Part shown: piece by piece, positions 27,453-36,130 of the stretch | Layout: every line of letters starts with the position of its first letter | Numbering within the stretch: position 1 is the stretch's first letter | The notes under the pieces: generated by a model | The model's input: only the letters and a program-made list of their open reading frames with translations | Database searches by the model: none | Told to the model about the DNA's origin: nothing | Translations under genes and position numbers: made by a program | Assembly (NCBI RefSeq): GCF_024721995.1 | Contig: NZ_JANQBC010000008.1 | Coordinates: 186,001-250,000 of the forward strand | From: Paenibacillus radicibacter | GTDB lineage: Bacteria; Bacillota; Bacilli; Paenibacillales; NBRC-103111 | DNA: 64,000 bases | Direction: 5' to 3'

Positions 27453-27962
27453 ATGATGACAATGCGACTCATGTCTGCCGTTCTCTTATTTAACGAAAGA
27501 GATGAGTTACTAATGATGAAACGTTCTAATAATCGTACCCTATCTCCTGGAAAATGGGGTGCAGTCGGCGGTCACATTGAACCTGAAGAAATTGGGACGC
27601 CGAGAACAGCGTGTTTACGAGAAATCGAAGAAGAGACAGGTATCTTGGAACATGAAATATTAAATATGGAGCTCCACTATATCTTGATGCGCCTATTTGA
27701 CGGCGAACTAAGGCAGCAATTCTTCTATACAGCAACGACCAAAGTAAATCCTCGCATCACAACCGATGAGGGTGAGCTTCACTGGATTCCTCGCAGCGAG
27801 ATTCTCGATCGTGACCTCCCATTCATCTTCCGCATGATGCTTGAGCATTATTTATCGGATGAGACAAGCACACATCCTTGGATCGGAACGGCTGGACTAG
27901 ATAGCGTAAATGACAACCCGACTATTCACTGGACGCCTTTTGTTGATCCGCTTATAAGGTAG
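27453..27962 (+). CDS. NUDIX hydrolase
   Basis: A 169-residue NUDIX-fold protein resembling MutT/8-oxo-dGTP pyrophosphatase-like enzymes. The box GGHIEPEE...REIEEETGI is present, but 9 residues rather than 7 separate the first Glu and the REUxEE core, that is, a two-residue insertion in the canonical pattern. Substrate unknown. ATG 27453 is preferred because AGGAG lies 11 bases upstream; a GTG 4 codons earlier overlaps that site. It is divergent from thrR and is followed by repeat copy C. Confidence 0.85.
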   Translation: MMTMRLMSAVLLFNERDELLMMKRSNNRTLSPGKWGAVGGHIEPEEIGTPRTACLREIEEETGILEHEILNMELHYILMRLFDGELRQQFFYTATTKVNPRITTDEGELHWIPRSEILDRDLPFIFRMMLEHYLSDETSTHPWIGTAGLDSVNDNPTIHWTPFVDPLIR

Positions 27963-27975
27963 GTACTTCTAGTGC

Positions 27976-28130
27976 GTGTTCAAAAAGTTGGGACTCTGCA
28001 GAGAAAAATACACTTCCGGTCGCTGTCTCAATCGTGAATTTGAATTGGTTTAATGGTAGTTTCACGATTTCAAAGGCGATCACTTCGTTCCTACAGTGCA
28101 TTTTTCTCTTCCGTTTAACTTATTGAACAC
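27976..28130. repeat. Palindromic interspersed repeat, copy C
   Basis: Termini GTGTTCAAAAAGTT and AACTTATTGAACAC (one mismatch) bound 155 bases between the NUDIX and aldehyde dehydrogenase genes. The inner arms GAGAAAAATACACTTCCG and TGCATTTTTCTC pair partly. The right-arm block TTTCAAAGGCGATCACTTCG and the left-arm AATCGTGAATT match copies A and B. Confidence 0.8.
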
Positions 28131-28170
28131 TCTCAGTTTAAAAATTGTAAGAATGAGGGAGGTGTCGGTT

Positions 28171-29580
28171 ATGAGTCATGAAAATGAGGGGATCTTGCAA
28201 GCTGTTCAGCAAGTAAAAGACTATCACCGAACAGGTGTAACGCTAGACATCGAAGTTCGAATCGAAGCATTACGCAAACTTCAAGATGCAATTAGACGCC
28301 ACGAACCGCAAATTCTTGAAGCACTGAAGCTCGACCTTAACAAAAGCAAATTCGAGGCGTATTCCTCTGAAGTAGGAATCGTCTTAGCGGAGATTCGACA
28401 TACATTAAAGCATATACGGCGATGGGCGAAGCCCAAACGGACGAGAACGGCGCTCATTCACTTCGGCGCACGTGGGATCATCTATCCGGAACCATTCGGT
28501 ACGACGCTTGTGATTGCCCCATGGAACTATCCATTCCAACTTTCACTTGCGCCTGTCATTGGTGCAATTGCCGCAGGGAACTGCGTCGTATTGAAACCGT
28601 CGGAACAGGCACCACATACGTCGGCCGCTCTTGTTAAGCTCGTGGAAGATGCTAATGCCCACGGCTTGCCAAAAGAGATGCTCAGAGTCATCGAAGGCGA
28701 CGTAGATGCCAGCACCATGCTGCTTCGTGAAGAATGGGATTACATCTTCTTCACCGGCGGTCCTGCGATTGGCAAAATCGTCATGGAAGCCGCAAGTAAA
28801 CATCTGACGCCAGTTACACTAGAACTCGGCGGGAAAAGCCCCTGCATCGTCCACCACGATGCAAATATAAAACTTGCCGCCAAACGAATTGTTTGGGGCA
28901 AGTTCTTAAACTCCGGCCAAACGTGCGTTGCGCCGGATTATGTCCTCGTGCACGAGACGGTGCACGACGCACTCATCGCCGCGATGCAAGCTGCCATCGC
29001 GGAGCTCTACGGCGGGTCGCCCAGCGATCCCCGCCGGAAGGACCTGCCGGCCATTGTGAACGGCCGGCACTATCGCCGCCTGCGTACGCTGCTAGATACT
29101 AGCAGCGGCACGCTCCTAGCCGGAGGCGGCGGTGAAGAGGATCGTCGGTATATCGAACCGACGATTTTGGGGGACATGACGTGGGAGGACCCCGTCATGC
29201 AGGAAGAGATATTCGGACCGATTCTGCCGGTCCTTAAGGTTAATGACTTGTCGCGGGACGTCATCGCGCCGATCACCGCAAGACCGAAGCCACTTGCGCT
29301 GTATCTTTTTTCCGAATCCAAGACATTACAACAAGATTTACTTCGACGCATATCCTTCGGCTGTGGCGCGATCAATGACACTGTCATTCAATTCGCATCC
29401 ACCAACCTGCCAATTGGTGGTGTAGGCAACAGCGGTATGGGCAGATATCACGGGAAAGACACATTCGACTTGTTCTCGCACCATAAGAGTGTCCTTCACC
29501 AGACGACGCGCTTTGACCTTCCTTTCCGCTATCCAACAATGAAGAATGGCTATTCGTGGATCAAGAAAATATTAAAGTAA
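28171..29580 (+). CDS. Class 3-type aldehyde dehydrogenase
   Basis: A 469-residue NAD(P)-dependent aldehyde dehydrogenase of the short class 3/fatty-aldehyde type (YwdH-like in B. subtilis). N119 (PWNYP), E218 (TLELGGKSP) and C252 (GQTCVAPDY) are the catalytic residues. The C-terminus ends in FRYPTMKNGYSWIKKILK, as in relatives. ATG 28171 has GGGAGG 8 bases upstream; the earlier open frame lies inside the repeat. The middle (about 28880-29250) is strongly G+C-rich (43 of 60 bases in 28981-29040) while the 3' end is A+T-rich. Physiological substrate not predictable. Confidence 0.9.
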   Translation: MSHENEGILQAVQQVKDYHRTGVTLDIEVRIEALRKLQDAIRRHEPQILEALKLDLNKSKFEAYSSEVGIVLAEIRHTLKHIRRWAKPKRTRTALIHFGARGIIYPEPFGTTLVIAPWNYPFQLSLAPVIGAIAAGNCVVLKPSEQAPHTSAALVKLVEDANAHGLPKEMLRVIEGDVDASTMLLREEWDYIFFTGGPAIGKIVMEAASKHLTPVTLELGGKSPCIVHHDANIKLAAKRIVWGKFLNSGQTCVAPDYVLVHETVHDALIAAMQAAIAELYGGSPSDPRRKDLPAIVNGRHYRRLRTLLDTSSGTLLAGGGGEEDRRYIEPTILGDMTWEDPVMQEEIFGPILPVLKVNDLSRDVIAPITARPKPLALYLFSESKTLQQDLLRRISFGCGAINDTVIQFASTNLPIGGVGNSGMGRYHGKDTFDLFSHHKSVLHQTTRFDLPFRYPTMKNGYSWIKKILK

Positions 29581-29617
29581 AGAAAATATGACAGCGACGT
29601 GTCTCATAAATAAAACG

Positions 29618-29670
29618 AAGAATGGATCAAGCCACAGTAATCTAGCTGTGCTTCGATCCATTCTTTTTTT
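29618..29670 (+). terminator. Terminator after the aldehyde dehydrogenase gene
   Basis: AAGAATGGATC pairs with GATCCATTCTT, with an inner ACAG/CTGT stem, followed by TTTTTTT. Confidence 0.92.
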
Positions 29671-29802
29671 GATAATCAGCCATTTCTATTTCTACTAATC
29701 AAAATCAATCAATTCCACACTCCAAGCACCCTCTTGCCGTTACAACGCGCGCATATCTTACATACTATGAAACTATCAATCCATACTAGGAGGCGCACAA
29801 CA

Positions 29803-30555
29803 ATGTCCAAATGGGGCTTACATACATTTTTTGATCGCAATAAAGCGATCTCCTCTTACCTGCCTCGCACAGCACTACTTGATCCAAATACACTCAGTGA
29901 GTATTTAAATACGCACCAATCTGTATTCATCAAACCAAACACACAACATCGAGGCGTAGGCATACTTAAAGCTTGGAAAACCGCCAATGGTGAATTTTCT
30001 ACGATTAGAATCAAAGGCAAGACCCATCACTTCCCTACGACAACTGAGCTTTATAACCATATCGTATCTACATCAGTCGAACCCCGCTATGTGATTCAAC
30101 AAGCGATACCTCTTTCCACTATTAACAAGCGTCCTTATGATATTCGATCCATGATGATGCGTGTACCCGGCGGCAATTGGGAATTTTACGGGCTTATTGC
30201 CAAAGTCGCAGGTCCAACTAGTGTCATTACGAATGTATCCCGCTCTCGCGGCTATGCACTACCTTTTGACGAAGCGCTCAAGCAGTCTCTTCAGTTCAAA
30301 CCTGAACAAATTACCGCAATACGGGCACAACTAATCGACCTCAGCGTCCAGATTTGCAATCATTTTAACCGTTACAAATCCAGAACAACACAGATTGGCA
30401 TCGACTTCGCTCTAGACAAAAATGGGAACATCTGGATTATTGAAGTCAATTTCGACTTTCCTTCCCATCTGCTATTTGCTAGACTTCCTAATCGATCCAC
30501 CTACCGGGCAATCAGGCGGATGGCTGCCACAATTAAACGATTACGCGGACGCTGA
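29803..30555 (+). CDS. YheC/YheD-family ATP-grasp-like protein
   Basis: A 250-residue protein with the pattern of the YheC/YheD endospore coat-associated family, which has an ATP-grasp fold: PNTQHRGVGILKA, YVIQQAIPL, RPYDIRSMMMRVPGG and the metal-binding-like IGIDFALDKNGNIWIIEVN. Members are made during sporulation in B. subtilis, but no enzymatic product is established. The ATG at 29803 has AGGAGG 9 bases upstream. It stands alone between two terminators. Confidence 0.82.
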   Translation: MSKWGLHTFFDRNKAISSYLPRTALLDPNTLSEYLNTHQSVFIKPNTQHRGVGILKAWKTANGEFSTIRIKGKTHHFPTTTELYNHIVSTSVEPRYVIQQAIPLSTINKRPYDIRSMMMRVPGGNWEFYGLIAKVAGPTSVITNVSRSRGYALPFDEALKQSLQFKPEQITAIRAQLIDLSVQICNHFNRYKSRTTQIGIDFALDKNGNIWIIEVNFDFPSHLLFARLPNRSTYRAIRRMAATIKRLRGR

Positions 30556-30587
30556 CTCACTCCAATACTTCCTTTTACAAATACAAC

Positions 30588-30629
30588 GAGGGCTGCCCTT
30601 GAAGTGTAGACACTTCTTGGACAGCCCTC
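30588..30629. terminator. Bidirectional terminator between the yheC-like gene and obgE
   Basis: GAGGGCTG (30588-30595) pairs with CAGCCCTC (30622-30629), with inner AAGTG/CACTT. It is followed by TATTTG on the plus strand and by GTTGTATTT on the minus strand; the T-runs are modest. Confidence 0.75.
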
Positions 30630-30680
30630 TATTTGTCTATAGCCATTATGATCTATTATTCGATCTACGCATTCATCTTC

Positions 30681-31982
30681 TTATCTGTGCTCAACAAATT
30701 CGAATTCCACATCACAGATGCGAATGGTTGTACCTTCTTCAACACCGCGATCACGCAGCGCTTGGTCGATCCCCATTTTTCGAAGAATACGGGCAAATCG
30801 CAACACAGATTCCTCTGTGGAGAAGTTCGTGCGCTTGAACAGACGCTCAATTGCCACTCCTTCAATGACAAATACATCATTGTCACGTGAAATCGTGAAC
30901 GACTGATCATCTTTCGGAGCAAGACGGTACACTTTACGCTCTTCCACTTCGACAATATCTTCGATCAATGGCATTTCTGGAATCGTTGTAAGCAGATCTG
31001 CTGCTTTGTACAATAGTTCCTGCACACCACTCTTCGTCACAGCCGATACAGGGAAGATTGGGTATTGTTTACCAGATGCTGCAAGCTTCTCTTTGAAAAT
31101 AACAAGTTGCTCTTCCGCTTCTGGAATGTCCATCTTGTTCGCTACGATCAGTTGCGGACGCTCTTCCAGCTTCGCATTGTACGTCTTCATCTCTTCATTA
31201 ATCGTAATCCAATCTTGGTACGGATCACGCTCTTCAGACGCAGACATATCCAATACATGAATAATCGCACGCGTACGCTCTACGTGACGTAGGAAATCAT
31301 GTCCTAAGCCAACGCCTTCGCTTGCACCCTCAATAAGACCTGGCAAGTCCGCCATGACGAAGGAACGACCATCTCCAACATCAACCACACCCAAGTTCGG
31401 TGTAATCGTTGTAAAGTGGTACGCACCAATCTTCGGTCTAGCCGCAGATACGACCGACAATAATGTCGATTTCCCTACGCTCGGGAACCCGACAAGACCA
31501 ATATCAGCCATTACTTTCAGCTCAAGAGTTACCCAACGCTCAACGCCTTCTTCGCCTTTTTCAGCAATTTCAGGTGCTGGGTTATTCGGTGTTGCGAATC
31601 GTGTATTCCCACGACCGCCGCGACCGCCGCGAGCGACGATCACTTCTTGACCATGACGCGTTAAATCCGCAATGACTTCATTCGTGTCATCATCGATAAC
31701 GATTGTACCCGGAGGTACTTTTACGATCATGTGATCGGAGTTCGCACCATGCATACTCTTATTGCGACCCTTTATACCACGGTCCGCTTTAAAGTGCTTT
31801 TGATAACGGAAATCAACAAGTGTGCGCAGTCCTTCTTCCACTCGGAAAATAACGTTGCCTCCGCGACCGCCGTCACCACCTGCAGGTCCACCTTCTGGAA
31901 CATACTTCTCACGACGAAACGCAACTAAACCGTCGCCACCGTCGCCACCTTTTACATAAATTTTCGCTTTATCTACAAACAT
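30681..31982 (-). CDS. obgE: GTPase Obg/CgtA
   Basis: Essential ribosome-associated GTPase needed for 50S assembly and for stress and sporulation signalling in Bacillus. 433 residues: glycine-rich Obg domain (1-158, [18 protein letters not shown]), G domain with [24 protein letters not shown] and NKMD motifs, then the C-terminal OCT domain (about 350-425). Start ATG 31982 with GAGGTGAAAGG upstream. It follows spo0B by 11 bases, the same pairing as in B. subtilis spo0B-obg. Confidence 0.97.
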   Translation of the reverse strand: MFVDKAKIYVKGGDGGDGLVAFRREKYVPEGGPAGGDGGRGGNVIFRVEEGLRTLVDFRYQKHFKADRGIKGRNKSMHGANSDHMIVKVPPGTIVIDDDTNEVIADLTRHGQEVIVARGGRGGRGNTRFATPNNPAPEIAEKGEEGVERWVTLELKVMADIGLVGFPSVGKSTLLSVVSAARPKIGAYHFTTITPNLGVVDVGDGRSFVMADLPGLIEGASEGVGLGHDFLRHVERTRAIIHVLDMSASEERDPYQDWITINEEMKTYNAKLEERPQLIVANKMDIPEAEEQLVIFKEKLAASGKQYPIFPVSAVTKSGVQELLYKAADLLTTIPEMPLIEDIVEVEERKVYRLAPKDDQSFTISRDNDVFVIEGVAIERLFKRTNFSTEESVLRFARILRKMGIDQALRDRGVEEGTTIRICDVEFEFVEHR

Positions 31983-31993
31983 TACCTTTCACC

Positions 31994-32761
31994 TCATCCG
32001 GTCTGAAACGGGATCCGTATTGTAACCACCGCTTCTTGCTCGCCAAACGTCATCTCGTCTGCGGCTAGCTCCTCTGTACTTATAACCAATTCCTTCTCCA
32101 AGCTCCGCTCTAGTTGATTTTGGTCGTAAATCCCTTGATACACAAAATCACATAACAGCGCATCGCCTTCTTGGCAGTATTGTACAGACAATACATTGGG
32201 GTTTTCCTCAGCAAGCTGGGCATGTTCTTGAAACAACGACACAACGGTACGCGTCAGGGCAGTGATCGCCTCCGCTTTAATTGGCAGTTGAGATAGATCA
32301 ACCTCTTGCACGATATCGATTTCAAGCTCCATCTTGCTGCTATCCATCCTTGCCTTGAGTAAATAAACGATAAGCGATGGTATCCCTAGCTTGGACAAGA
32401 AACTGTCCTGTAGCATCTTACCTTTTATTTTCTCCATTGTATCTTGTAAATTATCAACTTTTTTCAGCTGAATATATCCAAATATGATTTGAAAGTGGTT
32501 CATCCAATCATGTCTGAAGCGATTCACGACACGAAGAAGCTCTTCATCCTGCTGCTGATGGATGACATCAAGTTCGTCACGTTTCTCTTCATATTGTCTT
32601 CGAATTGCCGCTCGGTCAGATCGGACAGCAAGCGTACCAAGCGCTATAGCAATTCCCGCAAGTATGAGCTTTAATCCAATATGCCATGGCAACATAATTG
32701 CCGCAACAACTGCTAATATGGACAGAATAAACCCTATTGTAGCGCTATTTCGGCGACTCAT
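31994..32761 (-). CDS. spo0B: Spo0B-like sporulation phosphotransferase with N-terminal membrane helices
   Basis: Spo0B relays phosphate from Spo0F to Spo0A in the sporulation phosphorelay. In this 255-residue protein the phospho-acceptor helix is RFRHDWMNHFQIIFGYIQLKK (H84), equivalent to H30 of B. subtilis Spo0B, followed by a degenerate kinase-like C-terminal domain without the ATP-binding boxes. Unlike B. subtilis Spo0B it has two N-terminal hydrophobic helices (about residues 9-25 and 29-47), so it is probably membrane-anchored. ATG 32761 has GGGGAG 6 bases upstream. It precedes obgE, as expected. Confidence 0.85.
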   Translation of the reverse strand: MSRRNSATIGFILSILAVVAAIMLPWHIGLKLILAGIAIALGTLAVRSDRAAIRRQYEEKRDELDVIHQQQDEELLRVVNRFRHDWMNHFQIIFGYIQLKKVDNLQDTMEKIKGKMLQDSFLSKLGIPSLIVYLLKARMDSSKMELEIDIVQEVDLSQLPIKAEAITALTRTVVSLFQEHAQLAEENPNVLSVQYCQEGDALLCDFVYQGIYDQNQLERSLEKELVISTEELAADEMTFGEQEAVVTIRIPFQTG

Positions 32762-32865
32762 CCATTTCTCCCCGATCTTATGAAACTTTGCTCAAGTCAG
32801 TATATCATTTAACTTGGAAAAGTTCACCACTATCTTTAAGAAGAATGACTCGCTGAATGTATAGA

Positions 32866-32901
32866 GAAAAAAACCCTGACGATCGAGTCGCCAGGGTTTT
32901 T
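32866..32901 (-). terminator. Terminator of the rplU-prp-rpmA operon
   Basis: On the minus strand AAAACCCTGGCGAC pairs with GTCAGGGTTTT-type sequence (stem CCCTGgCGA/TCGtCAGGG), followed by TTTTTTTC. It lies 10 bases after the rpmA stop. Confidence 0.92.
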
Positions 32902-32910
32902 ACGTTTATC

Positions 32911-33210
32911 TTATGCTTCAACAGCAACTGTCTCAAACGGATAAACGCTCGCTTTTTTACGGTCACGTCCCATACGTTCGAATTTCACAACGCCAGGAAT
33001 TAGTGCGAACAACGTGTCATCTTTACCGATGCCAACGTTATTACCTGGGTGAATTTTCGTACCGCGTTGGCGAACGATAATGCTACCAGCAGTAACACCT
33101 TGACCATCAGCGCGTTTTACACCAAGACGTTTGGAGTGGGAATCACGTCCGTTCTTTGTGGAACCCACACCTTTTTTGGATGCGAATAACTGAAGATCTA
33201 ATCTCAACAT
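32911..33210 (-). CDS. rpmA: 50S ribosomal protein L27 with cleavable N-terminal extension
   Basis: 99-residue L27. The N-terminal extension MLRLDLQLF precedes the mature [15 protein letters not shown]. In Bacillota this extension is removed by the protease Prp between F9 and A10 to expose the flexible arm that reaches the peptidyl-transferase centre. ATG 33210 has AAGGAGG 9 bases upstream; that Shine-Dalgarno also encodes the last residues of Prp. Gene order rplU-prp-rpmA is conserved. Confidence 0.97.
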   Translation of the reverse strand: MLRLDLQLFASKKGVGSTKNGRDSHSKRLGVKRADGQGVTAGSIIVRQRGTKIHPGNNVGIGKDDTLFALIPGVVKFERMGRDRKKASVYPFETVAVEA

Positions 33211-33215
33211 AGATG

Positions 33216-33563
33216 TCAACCTCCTTTTGAATAAGATGTCTGTACATTTATATACTTACTGTACGTTATTTCGATCGTGTTTAGCATGACGACCATACTA
33301 TCTAAGATTAACGAAACTCGCTCTGCTACTTGCGAATCGATTCCTTGCGGAATGTCCACGAGCATGTATCCACTTTTGACTTTCGCCTTCAGTTTCACAC
33401 GAGTCAGTTCTTCAATAGCGTTAACTGTTCCGACGGTAATCGCCGATACAGCGGCGCAGACAATGTCTTTGCCACGAACGTCATAGTCAGCATGTCCTAC
33501 AACCTTAAAAGCAGTAATAGCTGAATCTTTCGCGTCAGCGCGCCATATGGTAACTTGTATCAT
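33216..33563 (-). CDS. prp: Ribosomal-processing cysteine protease Prp
   Basis: A 115-residue cysteine protease (YsxB family) that trims ribosomal protein L27. The catalytic pair H24 (VVGHADYD) and C36 (DIVCAAVSA) is present with the normal spacing. Its target rpmA is the next gene and carries the matching LQLF/A cleavage site. It lies 9 bases after rplU. Confidence 0.95.
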   Translation of the reverse strand: MIQVTIWRADAKDSAITAFKVVGHADYDVRGKDIVCAAVSAITVGTVNAIEELTRVKLKAKVKSGYMLVDIPQGIDSQVAERVSLILDSMVVMLNTIEITYSKYINVQTSYSKGG

Positions 33564-33572
33564 AAGGGCCTC

Positions 33573-33884
33573 TTAAGCTTGGATCTTCTCGATTACAACC
33601 TTCGTGTATGGTTGACGGTGACCTTGCTTACGACGGTAGTTTTTCTTCGCTTTGAACTTGAAAACGATGATTTTCTTGTCTTTACCGTGCTTTTCTACTT
33701 TCGCAGAAACAGTAGCACCGGAAACGACCGGAGAACCAACTACTAAACCGTCTTCTTTGGATACTGCCAATACGCGGTCAAAAGTTACTACTTCGCCCTC
33801 GCCTGCAGTCATTTTTTCGATAAATAATACATCGCCTTCTTGAACTTTGTATTGTTTACCACCAGTTTCAATAATTGCGTACAT
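33573..33884 (-). CDS. rplU: 50S ribosomal protein L21
   Basis: 103-residue L21 with the usual N-terminus [18 protein letters not shown] and the basic C-terminal [20 protein letters not shown] that binds 23S rRNA. The ATG is preceded by GGGAGGTGC. It is the first gene of the operon and has a structured leader of about 170 bases. Confidence 0.98.
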   Translation of the reverse strand: MYAIIETGGKQYKVQEGDVLFIEKMTAGEGEVVTFDRVLAVSKEDGLVVGSPVVSGATVSAKVEKHGKDKKIIVFKFKAKKNYRRKQGHRQPYTKVVIEKIQA

Positions 33885-34057
33885 TTTGTTGCACCTCCCT
33901 CATGTCTCAGACTCGCCTACGTCTAGGTGATGACTTTACAGTCAGATGACCGAAGTCATACTTTAGATACCCGATTCGCGCGGTTACAGCATGTGTTAGC
34001 AACACACTTGAAATACTTTATCATAAGTGCTAGGCAAATGCAACGCTCCTTATGGAT
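33885..34057 (-). ncRNA. Probable L21 autoregulatory leader
   Basis: 173 bases between rng and rplU. On the minus strand a hairpin TGTGTTGCTAACACA is followed by ACCGCGCGAATCGGGT and GACTTCGGTC stems before the Shine-Dalgarno. Bacillota commonly carry an L21 leader here, by which L21 is thought to control its operon. I assign it from position and hairpin content only. A weak promoter (TTGCAT, then TAAAGT 17 bases on) could lie at about 34041-34013. Confidence 0.5.
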
Positions 34058-35233
34058 TTATTTGCGTTTGCGTGTCATTTCGAGTAATCCAAGCTTCGTC
34101 CAGCCGATAACAATTGTCTTGGAACGATCTTTGCTTGTCGCCTGTACCAATGTTTCTAAAATTTTTGCACGATTCGCTTCTTGTACCATATCGATAAAGT
34201 CGATGACAATCATCCCGCGAATGTTACGAAGTCTTAGCAAGCGTGCAATTTCACTTGCCGCTTCCAAATTCGTCTGGAATACCGTTTCTTCTAAATTCAT
34301 GGACCCAACAAATTTGCCTGTGTTCACATCAATAACGGTCAGCGCCTCTGTCGGGTCAATAACTAAGTAACCACCACTCGGCAGCCATACTTTACGCCGG
34401 AATGCACGACTTAATTCATCCGTTACGCCAAATTTATCGAAAATCATAAGCGGCTCTTTATACAATTGGATCGATGGCATCGTGCTCGCAACTGTGTGTG
34501 AGAGTTGCCGCTCTATAAGCCTCTGCATCTCCTCACACATGTCTTTGCGATCAATCCACACTTCACTAACATCTTCATTGATGACATCACGTGCTAGTTT
34601 GGGTAGAAGATCGAGGTCCTGATACAATTGAGCGGGTGCTCGGCTGATTCTACTCTTCTTCACTACACTCTTCCAAAGCTCCCTTAACTCCACTAGATCC
34701 CGCTGTATCGCATCTTCACTTTGACCAGAAGCTACCGTTCGTACAATAATGCCTTCCTCGTTACACTTCAAACTTTCCATCAGCATCTTCAGTCGTGTTT
34801 TCTCCGCATCAGACTCGATTTTGCGCGAAGCCGCAACGTAATCCGCATGTGGCATATACACAATCCATCTGCCAGGTATGGAGAAATGCGTCGTTATACG
34901 AGCTCCCTTGGTTCCTTCTGGATCTTTCACAACTTGTACCATCAGCTCTTGACCTACTGTGATCAGATCAGCAATAGGCGGCTTCTGCTGCGGTTGCTTT
35001 TCCAAATGTACAGGAAGTAAATCATCTATGTATAAAAATGCGTTTTTTTCAAGTCCAATATCCACAAAAGCGGCTTGCATTCCTGGTAGCACATTTACAA
35101 CACACCCTAAATAAATTGAGCCTGCCCGCTGCTTATCCAGCAGGTGTTGTACGTCATACTCCACAAGCTTTCCATCCTCAATAACGACTGCTTGTGTTAA
35201 CTCAGGTTTGCAATGCACAATCACTTGCCTCAT
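34058..35233 (-). CDS. rng: RNase E/G family ribonuclease, short form
   Basis: 391-residue member of the RNase E/G family: N-terminal S1-containing region (about 35-120), then the DNase I-like catalytic part with D302 (IDVNTGKFVG) and D345 (VIDFIDM), the two metal-binding aspartates at almost the same numbers as in E. coli RNase E. The chain stops right after LGLLEMTRKRK, before the CPxC zinc-link and small domain of full-length enzymes. The zinc-dependent dimer interface is therefore absent. B. subtilis lacks this family. The gene is 21 bases after spoIVFB. Confidence 0.9.
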   Translation of the reverse strand: MRQVIVHCKPELTQAVVIEDGKLVEYDVQHLLDKQRAGSIYLGCVVNVLPGMQAAFVDIGLEKNAFLYIDDLLPVHLEKQPQQKPPIADLITVGQELMVQVVKDPEGTKGARITTHFSIPGRWIVYMPHADYVAASRKIESDAEKTRLKMLMESLKCNEEGIIVRTVASGQSEDAIQRDLVELRELWKSVVKKSRISRAPAQLYQDLDLLPKLARDVINEDVSEVWIDRKDMCEEMQRLIERQLSHTVASTMPSIQLYKEPLMIFDKFGVTDELSRAFRRKVWLPSGGYLVIDPTEALTVIDVNTGKFVGSMNLEETVFQTNLEAASEIARLLRLRNIRGMIVIDFIDMVQEANRAKILETLVQATSKDRSKTIVIGWTKLGLLEMTRKRK

Positions 35234-35254
35234 GCCCTCACCCCAAGTGATATT

Positions 35255-36130
35255 TTACATGAAAAGCTCTGAAACTGCACTCCCCTGTTTTTTTTCGTAA
35301 AAAAAAGCATATAACAGACGCTGCTCAGGTAACACCCCTTGAATCTTGCCAGATTCGTTCACCACGTATACCAAATGATACCGCTCGCGCTTTAGCAGCT
35401 TTAAGATTTGTTCAATCGTACGATGCTTCGCCACAACGATCGGCTGCGCCAGTGTTCCTGCATGAATAAAAGTCGTGCCGCGCTCTCCCCGAACGGCTAA
35501 GAAGCGCAGAAAGTGAAAGGGCACCTGCCGCCACGCATACCAATTCGAGACAAGTAGAAACACACCTACAACCGCGATACTAAGCTGAATGCGTCCTGCC
35601 GCAATTTCATGTATAGCAACTCCCACCACAACAGCACTTAAAATAAGCGACAGAGCAATGCTCACCCGAATCGTCTGATGAAACGGAAGGAAATAGCTGA
35701 CCGCACACTGCATCATTCTGCCTCCATCTAGTGGCAAAATCGGCAGTAAATTAAATAAGCCCAGCATCAGATTGGCCTCGATAAAATAGTCCCACCATGC
35801 CGGGTCAAACACACCACATACTTTCATACCCCATGCAAAACCGATCATCCATATATGCTGCGCTGGACCCGCTATGGCTACGACTAACTCTTCCCACGCT
35901 GGTACATTGCCCGACTCTTCCACTTCTGCAACTCCGCCAAACGGAAGTAAGCGTACAACTTTTAAACGCCAACCAAATACGCGAATCGCTGCAACATGTC
36001 CAAGTTCATGAATGAGCACAATACTAAAGAGTGTAAGTGCCTCCATCATGTATCCTGTAGCAATCGACAGGATGAGTACAATCGTGAATAGGGGATGAAT
36101 GCTGAATGTAATTCCGAAGCATTTAATCAA
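35255..36130 (-). CDS. spoIVFB: Stage IV sporulation protein FB, M50 intramembrane metalloprotease
   Basis: Site-2-protease-type zinc protease that releases sigma-K from its membrane-bound precursor in the mother cell. 291 residues: several membrane helices with the zinc motif HELGH (about residues 41-45) and LPLDGGRMM (the NPDG-type third ligand), then a cytoplasmic CBS-like domain (about 220-285) that senses nucleotide in relatives. The start is a TTG at 36130 overlapping spoIVFA by 8 bases. BofC, 18 kb away, completes part of the same checkpoint. Confidence 0.9.
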   Translation of the reverse strand: MIKCFGITFSIHPLFTIVLILSIATGYMMEALTLFSIVLIHELGHVAAIRVFGWRLKVVRLLPFGGVAEVEESGNVPAWEELVVAIAGPAQHIWMIGFAWGMKVCGVFDPAWWDYFIEANLMLGLFNLLPILPLDGGRMMQCAVSYFLPFHQTIRVSIALSLILSAVVVGVAIHEIAAGRIQLSIAVVGVFLLVSNWYAWRQVPFHFLRFLAVRGERGTTFIHAGTLAQPIVVAKHRTIEQILKLLKRERYHLVYVVNESGKIQGVLPEQRLLYAFFYEKKQGSAVSELFM

